Source: Streptomyces coeruleorubidus
GTDB lineage: Bacteria; Actinomycetota; Actinomycetes; Streptomycetales; Streptomycetaceae
Assembly: GCF_028885415.1 (NCBI RefSeq)
Contig: NZ_CP118527.1
Coordinates: 2,542,001 to 2,606,000 of the forward strand
Direction of reading: 5' to 3'
DNA length: 64,000 nucleotides
The notes under the pieces: generated by a model
The model's database searches: none
Told to the model about the DNA's origin: nothing
What the model saw: the letters and a program-made list of their open reading frames with translations, nothing else
Position numbers and translations under genes: made by a program
Shown: in pieces, positions 56,827 through 64,000 of the stretch
How positions within the stretch are numbered: position 1 is the first letter of the stretch
Layout: each line of letters begins with the position of its first letter

Positions 56827-57624
56827 TCAGGCCTCGATCGACCCATCCGTCTCGATTGCCTCACTGGCCCCAGGAGTCTCACCGAGCACATGAAGCTGCG
56901 TGGCCACCGAGTGGAAGGCGGGAAGCTCGGCTGCGGCCTCCTCCAGCTTCAGCAGCTCCTCCAGGGCGCCGGGCTCGGTGTCGACGAGGACGCCGGGCAC
57001 GAGGTCGGCGAAGACCCGCACGCCGTGCACGGCGCCGACACGCAGGCCCGCGCCCTCGACCAGTCCCGTGAGCTGGTCGGCGGTGAAGCGGCGTGGGACG
57101 GGGTCACCCATGCCCCATCGCCCGTTCGGGTCGTCGAGCGCCTGCCGGGCCTCCTTGAAGTGACCGGCGAGGGCGCGGGCCAGCACGGCACCGCCCAGAC
57201 CGGCGGCGAGCAGGCTGAGCACGCCCTCCGAGCGCAGGGCGGCCACCGCGTTGCGGACGCCCTCGGCCGGGTCGTCCACGTACTCCAGGACGCCGTGGCA
57301 CAGCACCACGTCGTAGCCACCGCGCTCGGCCACGTCGAAGAGGCCGTGGGCGTCGCCCTGCACGCCCTTCACCCGGTCGGCGACTCCTGCCTCGGCGGCG
57401 CGGCGCTCCAGGGCGAACAGCGCGTTGGGGCTGGGGTCGACGACGGTGACCCGGTGGCCGAGACGGGCGACGGGCACCGCGAACTTGCCGCTGCCGCCCC
57501 CGGTGTCGAGGACGTCCAGCGACTCCCGACCCGTGGCCTTGACCTGGCGGTCCAGGGCGTCCTTGAGGACCTCCCAGACCACGGCGGTACGGAGTGAGGC
57601 GCGGGGGCGCATCGGGTCCGACAC
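56827..57624 (-). CDS. Class I SAM-dependent methyltransferase
   Basis: A 265-residue Rossmann-fold methyltransferase. Motif I is LDVLDTGGGSGKFAVPVARLG (about residues 36-56). The acidic end of strand 2 is VTVVDPSPNALFALE (about 59-73), the post-II region is GVQGDAHGLF, and motif IV is YDVVLCHGVLEYVDDP (about 103-118). It is of the small-molecule/SmtA-like type; the substrate is unknown. GTG 57622-57624 is used, with ATG four codons later as an alternative. It is followed upstream by the HEPN gene 198 bases away on the same strand. Confidence 0.92.
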   Translation of the reverse strand: MSDPMRPRASLRTAVVWEVLKDALDRQVKATGRESLDVLDTGGGSGKFAVPVARLGHRVTVVDPSPNALFALERRAAEAGVADRVKGVQGDAHGLFDVAERGGYDVVLCHGVLEYVDDPAEGVRNAVAALRSEGVLSLLAAGLGGAVLARALAGHFKEARQALDDPNGRWGMGDPVPRRFTADQLTGLVEGAGLRVGAVHGVRVFADLVPGVLVDTEPGALEELLKLEEAAAELPAFHSVATQLHVLGETPGASEAIETDGSIEA

Positions 57625-57822
57625 GGCAGTTGACTCCTCGGCGCGGCACCGCCTCTTGCACGGCGGAGCGAACGGGGTGCCTTCCCCGGCCCCGGCGACG
57701 GGGAGGGAAGACTTCAGGCGTCCCCCACCCTATTGCCTCCGGGAGAGCAGCCGGGATTGCCCGGTCCCCCCATCCGAACACGCGTCGGCACGGCCGGGCG
57801 GACACGCGCCGCCGGTGCCCGC

Positions 57823-58386
57823 TCAGCCCGCGTCCGGCATGTCCCGCCCCTCCCCCGGTCCCTCCGGCTGGTCCTGGTCCGGGCGGGGCTGCGGGAGGAC
57901 CGGCTGGAGGACCAGCATGCGCTCGACGAGGCGCAGGAACATCGCCACGTCCCGTATCAGGTCGTCGGCGTCCCGGCTGCTGGCCGCGTCCTGGATGCCC
58001 GCCTCGGCCCGGGCGCGGCGCCGGGCGCCGGAGGCGAACAACGCGCTCCACTCGGACAGTTCGGGCGCGATCTCGGGGAGCACTTCCCAGGCGCTCCTGA
58101 TCTTGGCCCGGGCCCGGGGCGAGGTCTCCGGCCGCCCACGGGCGGCGAGCACGGCGGCGGCGGTGCGCAGGGCGGCGAGATGGGCCGTCGCGTAGCGCTC
58201 GTTCGGTGTTTCCAGGACGGCGGCCTCGTCGAGGCCGGCGCGGGCCTGGGCGAGCAGGTCGAGGGCGGCGGGCGGGGCCGTGGCCCGGCGCAGCACGGGG
58301 TGCACGTCGCTCGCCGGGCCGGTCAGTGAGGGGGCAGGGCCGGTGGCGCGGCGCCGGCGGGCGGCTGCTGCGTGGTAGCTGGCCAT
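57823..58386 (-). CDS. SAV_6107-family HEPN-domain protein
   Basis: A 187-residue, mostly helical protein matching the actinobacterial SAV_6107 family of HEPN domains. ALDLLAQARAGLDEAAVLETPNERYATAHLAALRTAAAVLAARGRP (about 50-95) holds the conserved core, and SAWEVLPEIAPELSEWSALFASGA follows. The ends are disordered and charged. HEPN proteins are often RNases or RNA-binding proteins, but the classical RxxxxH motif is not clear here. ATG 58384-58386 follows AGGAGG at about the right distance. It is divergent from the ABC/YhgE/TetR operon. Confidence 0.88.
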   Translation of the reverse strand: MASYHAAAARRRRATGPAPSLTGPASDVHPVLRRATAPPAALDLLAQARAGLDEAAVLETPNERYATAHLAALRTAAAVLAARGRPETSPRARAKIRSAWEVLPEIAPELSEWSALFASGARRRARAEAGIQDAASSRDADDLIRDVAMFLRLVERMLVLQPVLPQPRPDQDQPEGPGEGRDMPDAG

Positions 58387-58487
58387 GACGAACCTCCTGT
58401 CGTCTGTGTGACGGCACGTCCGGCTAGGAGTGCCGTATGTGACCCATCGTGAGGTATGGCACTGACAATCCGTTCTGACCTGCGGTT

Positions 58488-58534
58488 TTGCTTCGATCGT
58501 AGGTTCGGAGTATTTTTTGCACTGACCAGTCAGT
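58488..58534 (+). promoter_or_regulatory. Promoter with TetR-type operator
   Basis: TTGCTT (58488-58493), a 17-base spacer and TATTTT (58511-58516) form a promoter. Directly after it ACTGAC-CA-GTCAGT (58521-58534) is a perfect 14-base palindrome of the form bound by many TetR regulators, placed over the expected transcription start. The TetR gene at the end of this operon is the natural candidate to bind it. Confidence 0.65.
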
Positions 58535-58567
58535 TCAAAAACTTCAGTTCTCAATCGAAGGAGACTC

Positions 58568-59371
58568 GTGGGGGAACGAGTGGGAGGGGCACGGATCGCC
58601 GCCGAGGGCCTTGGGGTCAAAGGGCCGCGCGGGTGGGCGTTCCGCGGGATCTGCGTCGACGCCGAGCCGGGATCGCTCGTCGCGGTCGAGGGCCCGTCCG
58701 GGTCCGGCCGTACGTGCCTGCTGCTCGCGCTGACGGGGCGGATGAAGATCGCGGAGGGCACCGCCACCGTCGGCGAGGCCCGGCTCCCCAAGCAGTTGTC
58801 GGCGGTGCGCCGCGTCAGCGCCCTGGCCCATGTGCCCGGGGTCACCGACCTCGACCCGGCCCTGACCGTCGGCGAGCACCTGCGGGAACGGGCGCTGCTC
58901 CAGCGGCGGTTCGGCGATTCCCTGCGCGGCCTGCTGCGGCCCCGCGGCGAGCGGACGGCACAGGCCGGGCGCCGCGTCGACGCGGCACTGGCCGCCGCCG
59001 GTCTCGACCTGGATGCGCTGCCCAAGGGCCCCCGTACCGCCGTGCGCGACCTGGAGCGTGAGGAGGCACTGCGGCTGTCCATCGCCCTCGCGCTCGTCGG
59101 CCGGCCGCTGCTGCTCGGGGTCGACGACACCGACCTCAAGCTCTCGGACGGCGAGCGGGACGAGGTCTGGTCCCTGCTCAGGTCCCTCGCCGACGCCGGG
59201 ACGACGGTCGTGGCGGTGTGCAGTGAAGCCCCCGAGGGTGCCGTCCGGGTGTCCACCCAGGAGAACCGCGACGACAGCGACGATCACCGGGCCGACCAGG
59301 CCGACCAGGCCGACCAGGCCGACCAGGGAGAGGAGAAGGCCGATGCGCTCGCCGAGACTGGCCGCGCTTGA
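58568..59371 (+). CDS. Degenerate ABC-type ATPase-like protein
   Basis: A 267-residue protein with the ABC ATPase fold but altered catalytic motifs. Walker A is GPSGSGRT (about residues 43-50) with Arg for the nucleotide-binding Lys. The signature site reads LEREEALRLS instead of LSGGQ. Walker B is LLLGVDDTD with Asp for the catalytic Glu. The switch His is missing in VVAVCSEAPEG. It probably cannot hydrolyse ATP normally and may be a structural or regulatory partner of the downstream YhgE/Pip protein, whose ATG lies inside its last codons. GTG 58568 follows GAAGGAGA. The tail ends in a DQA repeat. Confidence 0.85.
   Translation: MGERVGGARIAAEGLGVKGPRGWAFRGICVDAEPGSLVAVEGPSGSGRTCLLLALTGRMKIAEGTATVGEARLPKQLSAVRRVSALAHVPGVTDLDPALTVGEHLRERALLQRRFGDSLRGLLRPRGERTAQAGRRVDAALAAAGLDLDALPKGPRTAVRDLEREEALRLSIALALVGRPLLLGVDDTDLKLSDGERDEVWSLLRSLADAGTTVVAVCSEAPEGAVRVSTQENRDDSDDHRADQADQADQADQGEEKADALAETGRA
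59291..59326 (+). repeat. Four tandem 9-bp units in the ATPase-like gene tail
   Basis: GCCGACCAG is repeated four times without change and encodes (ADQ)4 near the C-terminus, just before the Shine-Dalgarno sequence of the next gene. Confidence 0.9.
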
Positions 59372-61427
59372 GCTCCGCCGCTTCGGCCGGGGCAAGCTGC
59401 CGCGCGCCGCGCTGGTCGCGCTGCTGGTGCTGCCGTTGCTGTACGGCGCGCTGTACCTGTGGTCGTTCTGGGACCCGTACGGCCGTCTGGACCGTATCCC
59501 CGTGGCGCTCGTGAACGACGACAAGGGGGCGACCGCCGACGGGAAGAAGATCACGGCGGGCGACGACATCACGAAGGGCCTGCACGACAGCAAGACCTTC
59601 GACTGGCGTGAGGTGAGCGCCGCCGAGGCCCGCAGGGGCGTCGAGGACGGTACCTACTACCTGTCGCTCACCATGCCCGCCGACTTCAGCGAGCGGATCG
59701 CCTCCAGCTCCGGGGACTCCCCGGAGACCGGCGCACTCCAGGTGCGCACCAACGACGCGAACAACTACATCGTCGGGCAGATCTCCCGGACGGTGTTCGG
59801 CGAGGTGCGGCAGGCCGCGTCCACGAAGACGTCGCGGTCCTTCCTGGACAGGATCTTCGTCTCGTTCTCCGACATCCACGGCAAGACCGTGAAGGCGGCG
59901 AAGGGGGCCGACCAGCTCAAGGGCGGCATCGGGAAGGCCGAGAAGGGCTCCAAGGACCTCGCCGACGGCCTGAAGGACGCCAAGGCCGGCAGCGGCAAGC
60001 TGTCCACGGGCCTGAAGCGGCTCCATACGGGCGCGGGCGACCTGGCGGACGGCTCGAAGCGGGTCGCGGAAGGCACACGGAAGCTCGCCGACAAGGTAAA
60101 CACGACCGCCGACAAGGTGGGCCCCTTCCTCAAGGGCAACGAGAAGACCATCGGAGACACGGCCCGGCTCGTCGCCGACTCCTCCGGTGTGATCCGCAAG
60201 CACCTGGACACCCTGGCGGAGACGGCCCCGACCGCCGCCCAGGGCGCCCGTACGGCGTCGGAGACGCTGAACGGCGTCTACGCCAGGCGCTGCGACGACC
60301 CCGTCCTGCCCGACGCCGCCTGCGCCGACCTGAAGAAGGCCAAGGACGCGGCGGCCGACGCGGCCGTCATCGCCGACGACGTCAACACGCTGATCGCGGA
60401 CCAGAACGGCGACCTGACGCAGCTCGACAAGAACCTCGCCACCCTCCAGAAGCAGTCCCAGGCCCTCGCCGACCGCGCGCCGCACCTCTCCGAGGACCTC
60501 GACGACGCCGTCAAGAAGATCAACAAGCTGAACGACGGGGCGGCCGAGGTCGCCGCCGGTGCGAAGAAGCTGCACAAGGGGCTCGGTACGGCCAGGACCG
60601 GTGCCGTCGACCTGGACAAGGGCGTCGGCGATCTGAAGACCGGCGCGGACGACCTCAGCGGCGGCATGTTCAAGCTCGTCGACGGCTCCGGCAAACTCGC
60701 CGGCGGGCTGCACGACGGGGCGGAGCGGATCCCCGACTACGACAAGCGGGACCGCGACCAGCGCACCGAGGTCATGGCCGACCCCGTGCGGCTCGCCTCC
60801 CAGGACCTGCACAAGGCGCCCAACTACGGCACCGGGTTCGCCCCGTACTTCATCCCGCTGTCGCTGTGGGTGGGCGCGATGGTGGCCTACATGCTGATCA
60901 CGCCGATGAACCGGCGCGCTCTCGCCGCGGGCGCCTCGGCATGGCAGATCGCGCTGGCCGGCTGGCTGCCGGTGGTGGCGATCGGGGTCCTCCAGACGGT
61001 GGCCCTGATGTCGGTGCTGCACTGGGCGGTCGGCCTGGAGATGGCGCGGGCGGCCGGGACGGTGGGCTTCCTGTTCCTGGTGACGGCGTGCTTCGCGGCG
61101 ATCGTGCAGTGGCTGAACGCGCGCTTCGGGGCGGCGGGCCGGATCCTCGTCCTCGCCCTGCTGATGCTCCAGCTGACCTCGGCGGGCGGCACGTACCCCG
61201 TGCAGACCAGCCCCGGCTTCTTCAACGCGCTCCACCCCTTCCTGCCGATGAGCTACGTCGTCGAGGCTCTGCGCAGGCTCATCACGGGTGGTGGTCTCGA
61301 ACCGGTGTGGCACGCGTGCGTGGTGCTGACGGCGTTCACCGCCGGCGCCCTCGCGCTGACCGCCGTGGCGGCCCGCCGCCGCCAGGTGTGGACGCTGGAC
61401 CGGCTGCACCCGGAGCTGAGCCTGTGA
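59343..61427 (+). CDS. YhgE/Pip-family membrane protein
   Basis: A 694-residue protein of the phage-infection-protein/EsaA family. An N-terminal membrane segment (about residues 20-40) precedes a large extracellular region (about 45-500). That region is rich in heptad-like KxLxxGxxxLxxG repeats (GADQLKGGIGKAEKGSKDLADGL), with two cysteines near 318 and 328. Five C-terminal membrane segments (about 505-680, including the conserved FFNALHPFLPMSYVVEALRRLI) form an ABC-2-like permease. ATG 59343 overlaps the ATPase-like gene by 29 bases. Such proteins act in envelope export; the substrate is unknown. Confidence 0.93.
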   Translation: MRSPRLAALELRRFGRGKLPRAALVALLVLPLLYGALYLWSFWDPYGRLDRIPVALVNDDKGATADGKKITAGDDITKGLHDSKTFDWREVSAAEARRGVEDGTYYLSLTMPADFSERIASSSGDSPETGALQVRTNDANNYIVGQISRTVFGEVRQAASTKTSRSFLDRIFVSFSDIHGKTVKAAKGADQLKGGIGKAEKGSKDLADGLKDAKAGSGKLSTGLKRLHTGAGDLADGSKRVAEGTRKLADKVNTTADKVGPFLKGNEKTIGDTARLVADSSGVIRKHLDTLAETAPTAAQGARTASETLNGVYARRCDDPVLPDAACADLKKAKDAAADAAVIADDVNTLIADQNGDLTQLDKNLATLQKQSQALADRAPHLSEDLDDAVKKINKLNDGAAEVAAGAKKLHKGLGTARTGAVDLDKGVGDLKTGADDLSGGMFKLVDGSGKLAGGLHDGAERIPDYDKRDRDQRTEVMADPVRLASQDLHKAPNYGTGFAPYFIPLSLWVGAMVAYMLITPMNRRALAAGASAWQIALAGWLPVVAIGVLQTVALMSVLHWAVGLEMARAAGTVGFLFLVTACFAAIVQWLNARFGAAGRILVLALLMLQLTSAGGTYPVQTSPGFFNALHPFLPMSYVVEALRRLITGGGLEPVWHACVVLTAFTAGALALTAVAARRRQVWTLDRLHPELSL

Positions 61428-61483
61428 GTCCTTCGGTGACACCCCCTGTGGACCCTTCGGTGACATCCCCCGGAGAGGTTCCT

Positions 61484-62128
61484 GTGACAATCAGGGCCAT
61501 GGAAAGCAGCAGTGCCGCGTCGGGCGGCAGCACGCGCCGCGAGGCCACCCGGCAGAAGCTCTACGAGGCGGCCGTCACCCTCATCGCCGAGCAGGGGTTC
61601 TCCGCGACGACCGTGGACGAGATCGCCGAGCGTGCCGGAGTCGCGAAGGGCACGGTCTACTACAACTTCGCGAGCAAGTCCGTCCTCTTCGAGGAACTGC
61701 TGCGGCACGGAGTCGGCCTCCTCACCGCCTCCCTGCGGGAAGCGGCCGAGCGGACCGCCCGGGAGGGCGGCACCAAGGTCGACGCCCTGGACGCGATGAT
61801 CCGCGCGGGGCTGGTCTTCATCGACCGCTACCCGGCCTTCACGCAGCTGTACGTGGCCGAGCTGTGGCGCACGAACCGGGCCTGGCAGTCCACGCTGATG
61901 GTGGTCCGGCAGCAGGCCGTCGCGGTCGTGGAGGACGTGCTGCGCGAGGGCGTGGCGGGCGGCGAGTTCAGCGACGAGATCGACGTCCCGCTGACGGCGG
62001 CCGCGCTGGTCGGCATGGTCCTGGTGGCCGCGCTGGACTGGAAGTCCTTCCAGCCGGAGCGCTCCCTGGACGACGTCCACGCGGCCCTGTCCCGGCTGCT
62101 CCAGGGACGGGTGAGCGGCTGCCGCTGA
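61484..62128 (+). CDS. TetR-family transcriptional regulator
   Basis: About 214 residues. The helix-turn-helix is in the first 65 residues (TRQKLYEAAVTLIAEQGFSATTVDEIAERAGVAKGTVYYNFASKSVLFEELL), followed by the all-helical ligand-binding domain. GTG 61484 has GGAGAGG five bases upstream; ATG 61499 is a shorter alternative. GTG 61424, overlapping the YhgE stop, is a longer one, and the intervening region contains two copies of CCTTCGGTGACA. It likely represses its own operon through the palindrome at 58521-58534. Confidence 0.92.
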   Translation: MTIRAMESSSAASGGSTRREATRQKLYEAAVTLIAEQGFSATTVDEIAERAGVAKGTVYYNFASKSVLFEELLRHGVGLLTASLREAAERTAREGGTKVDALDAMIRAGLVFIDRYPAFTQLYVAELWRTNRAWQSTLMVVRQQAVAVVEDVLREGVAGGEFSDEIDVPLTAAALVGMVLVAALDWKSFQPERSLDDVHAALSRLLQGRVSGCR

Positions 62129-62590
62129 AGGCACCCCCGGCGCGGACGTGAAAGCGCCGGTCCGCTGTGGCCGCGTCCCCCGCGGGCCACCACGAACCGG
62201 CGCCTTCCTTGCTCCCCCGTTTCCCTGCTCCCCCGTGTGTCCCCCGCAGGACCCCCGTTCGGTCGTCCCCCGGTGCTCCCCCGTGCCTCGCTCCCGCCGA
62301 CACCGTCGGCGGAAGGAGCGGATCGTGGGCCCGGCCCAGTTCCGGCGCCCCGTGTCGCCGGTACCGGAGCCGTGCCCCTCTCCGTGCCTCCACTCTCTCG
62401 TTCTCGCAGGTCGATCCCCATCCGCGCGCGTACTCAACTCCCTCCCTAGGTACGGGTACTCAGCCCTGCGCACGCGGCCCCAGAACACGCCGTGGCCGGC
62501 TGGTCACGATCGCCTCCGCGTCCGTACTCGGAGGCTGTCGGCGGGGGCTGTCGGCGGGGGCTGTCAGTGGGGGCCGATAAAGTCCCTGGC
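62129..62590 (+). other. 462-bp gap without a supported gene; C-rich tract and 13-bp repeats
   Basis: The left part (62200-62290) is a run of CTCCCCCGT-like C-rich words. Around 62430-62460 GTACTCA occurs twice near CCCTCCCTAGGTACGGGTACTCA, which may be promoter or operator sequence. At 62534-62572 GCTGTCGGCGGGG is repeated three times (the third copy with two changes), 18 bases before the next start codon. No ORF here has convincing codon bias or a ribosome site. Confidence 0.6.
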
Positions 62591-64000
62591 ATGGCACGGA
62601 TTGCGGTGATCGGCGCCGGGATGGGCGCCATGGCGGCGGCGGCCCGGCTGGCCGTCGCGGGCCACCGGGTGGTGGTGTACGAGCGGACGGACACGTACGG
62701 CGGAGCGCTGCGCCGCTTCGAGCGCGAGGGGTTCTCCTTCGACACCGGCCCCGGCCTGCTCCCGCTGCCCGCCGTCTACCGTGACCTGTTCGTCAAGACC
62801 GGCAAGGAGCCGCTGGAGCGTTGCGTCGACCTGGTCCAGGTCGACCCGTCGTCCGGGCACGTGTTCGCGGACGGCACCCGGGTATCGCTGCCGAACGCCT
62901 CGCGCGCGGGCGTCGTGGCGGCTCTGGACGAGGCGCTCGGCTCCGGGACCGGGAAGCGGTGGGGCGACTTCCTGGTGCGGGCCCGCGAGGCCTGGGACCG
63001 GACCCGGCGGCCCCTCCTGGAGGAGCCGCTGTGGCCGAACTGGCAGGTGCTGGCCGAGCGCGAGCCCTACCCGGCGGTGCCCCACAAGCGGCTGCTGCGC
63101 ACCCGCCGGGCCGGCACGCTCGCCGAGGTCGGCGCCTGGGAACTGCGGGACGCCCGGCTCACCGCCCTCCTGGAGAGCCACGCCCTGGCGCACGGCCTGG
63201 ACCCCCGGACCACCCCGGCGAGCGCGGCCGTACTGCCGTACATGGAGCACGCCTTCGGCACCTGGTACGCGCGCGGCGGCCTGCGCGAGCTGGCCCGCGC
63301 GGTGTACGAGCGGTGTGTGGCCCGAAAGGTCGAGTTCCGTTTCGGCGCCGACGTGACCGGGGTGCTGGAGAAGGACGGCCGGGCGTCGGGGGTGGAACTC
63401 GCCGACGGGACGGTCGCGGAGGCGGACTTCGTGGTCGCCGGTGTCGCGCCCGGCACGCTGGGCCGGCTGTCGGCACAGGCCGTGGTGCGCGGTGACGGCG
63501 AGGTGCCGCCGCGGCCCCCGACGGCGAGCCGGCTCACGGTGCTGCTCGCCCTGCGCGGCGCCCGCCCCGAGGGCACGGCACACCGCACGGTGGTGCACGC
63601 GGCGCACCGCGAGGCCGAGTTGGACGCCCTGTTCGGCGAGTCGGCGGGGACCACACACCCGACGGTCACTGTCCTGCGGCCCGACGACTCCGGGCTGGTC
63701 CCGGACCCGGACCACGAGGCGGTCACCCTCACGACGGTGGTGCCCGCGCGGCCCGAGGAGCCCTACGCCGACCTCGCCGAGAACATGATCACCGTCGCCG
63801 AACGCGCCATACCCGATCTGCGCGACCGTCTCCTCTGGCACGAGGTGCGCACCCCGGCCGACATCGCCGAGGCGACCGGCGCTCAGGGCGGTGCGGTGCC
63901 GGTGCCCGCCCTGGCGGCGGACGGCGGGCGGCTGCTGCATCCGTCCAACAGCACGCGCGTGCCCGGTCTGTTCACCGTCGGCGGCTGGGCGCATCCCGGT
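62591..64000 (+). CDS. FAD-dependent oxidoreductase, CrtI/phytoene-desaturase-like (3' end beyond window)
   Basis: The first 470 residues of an NAD(P)/FAD-dependent amine-oxidase-fold enzyme. The dinucleotide-binding motif is VIGAGMGAMAAAARLAVAGHRVVVYER (residues 5-31), followed by the CrtI-like YGGALRRFEREGFSFDTGPGLLPLP. The C-terminal FAD-binding signature LFTVGGWAHPG has just begun at the edge, so only about 20-40 residues are missing. The substrate is unknown; carotenoid desaturation is possible but not proven, and no carotenoid genes are visible nearby. ATG 62591 is the only start that keeps the FAD motif, though its Shine-Dalgarno sequence is weak. Confidence 0.9.
   Translation, partial: MARIAVIGAGMGAMAAAARLAVAGHRVVVYERTDTYGGALRRFEREGFSFDTGPGLLPLPAVYRDLFVKTGKEPLERCVDLVQVDPSSGHVFADGTRVSLPNASRAGVVAALDEALGSGTGKRWGDFLVRAREAWDRTRRPLLEEPLWPNWQVLAEREPYPAVPHKRLLRTRRAGTLAEVGAWELRDARLTALLESHALAHGLDPRTTPASAAVLPYMEHAFGTWYARGGLRELARAVYERCVARKVEFRFGADVTGVLEKDGRASGVELADGTVAEADFVVAGVAPGTLGRLSAQAVVRGDGEVPPRPPTASRLTVLLALRGARPEGTAHRTVVHAAHREAELDALFGESAGTTHPTVTVLRPDDSGLVPDPDHEAVTLTTVVPARPEEPYADLAENMITVAERAIPDLRDRLLWHEVRTPADIAEATGAQGGAVPVPALAADGGRLLHPSNSTRVPGLFTVGGWAHPG

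Noticed and set aside
1..64000. CRISPR arrays, insertion sequences, prophage and tRNA genes
   Set aside because: No regularly spaced repeats with unique spacers, transposase or integrase motifs, or tRNA-like cloverleaf sequences were seen.

Overview
The window is a high-GC actinobacterial chromosome segment, almost certainly Streptomyces. Support comes from the strong G/C bias at third codon positions, the many GTG starts and four-base stop/start overlaps, the divIVA - yggT - sepF - yggS - pgeF - ftsZ gene order, a Tat-exported PhoD, a lysine-rich DksA-like protein, and a single TTA (bldA-type) codon that I could find in all the genes. From memory, the gene order matches the region around SCO2050-SCO2095 of S. 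coelicolor. I could not check this, and I do not assign a species.

Layout. 1-2970: hisD-hisC-hisB, reading leftwards and cut by the window edge. 3149-7163: a TTA-containing membrane protein, an unassigned helical protein, a LON-domain protein and a YbaK-type deacylase. 7267-11373 (minus): a DUF2567 membrane protein, an ABC exporter whose ATPase and permease genes are separated by an unusual small pentad-repeat ORF, and a NYN-domain protein. 11587-20384: a 54-aa basic protein, dnaE (minus), a DUF2252 protein, a membrane protein, a membrane-anchored DsbA-like protein and phoD. 20393-27582: a dienelactone-hydrolase-like protein, an MscS-like channel, a CPA1 antiporter, a GNAT protein, a pseudouridine synthase, lspA, and a DksA-domain protein with a histone-H1-like tail. 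27890-31360: ileS of the eukaryote-like type behind a T-box leader.

31578-49934 (all minus) is the division and cell wall (dcw) cluster. In transcription order it reads rsmH, ftsL, two mini-ORFs, ftsI, murE, murF, mraY, murD, ftsW, murG, ftsQ, ftsZ, pgeF, yggS, sepF, yggT, divIVA. These genes make and polymerise lipid II and build the Z-ring and polar growth machinery. murC is not in the cluster, and no mraZ precedes rsmH.

50288-64000: a beta-carbonic anhydrase, then moxR - DUF58 - transglutaminase as a tightly coupled operon, DUF3040, a SAM methyltransferase and a SAV_6107-type HEPN protein. A three-gene operon follows: a degenerate ABC ATPase, a YhgE/Pip membrane protein and a TetR regulator. 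It has a recognisable promoter with a TetR-like palindrome just after it. The window ends in a partial FAD-dependent, CrtI-like oxidoreductase.

The most unusual structure is the ftsL-ftsI junction. A roughly 100-bp sequence containing the ftsL stop, the Shine-Dalgarno sequence and the ftsI start is present three times, embedded in a 210-bp near-perfect direct repeat. This creates two consecutive mini-ORFs, each placed so that a ribosome ending one lands on the start of the next, finishing at ftsI. The second most unusual is the 67-residue pentad-repeat ORF, coupled by four-base overlaps to both neighbours inside the ABC transporter operon.
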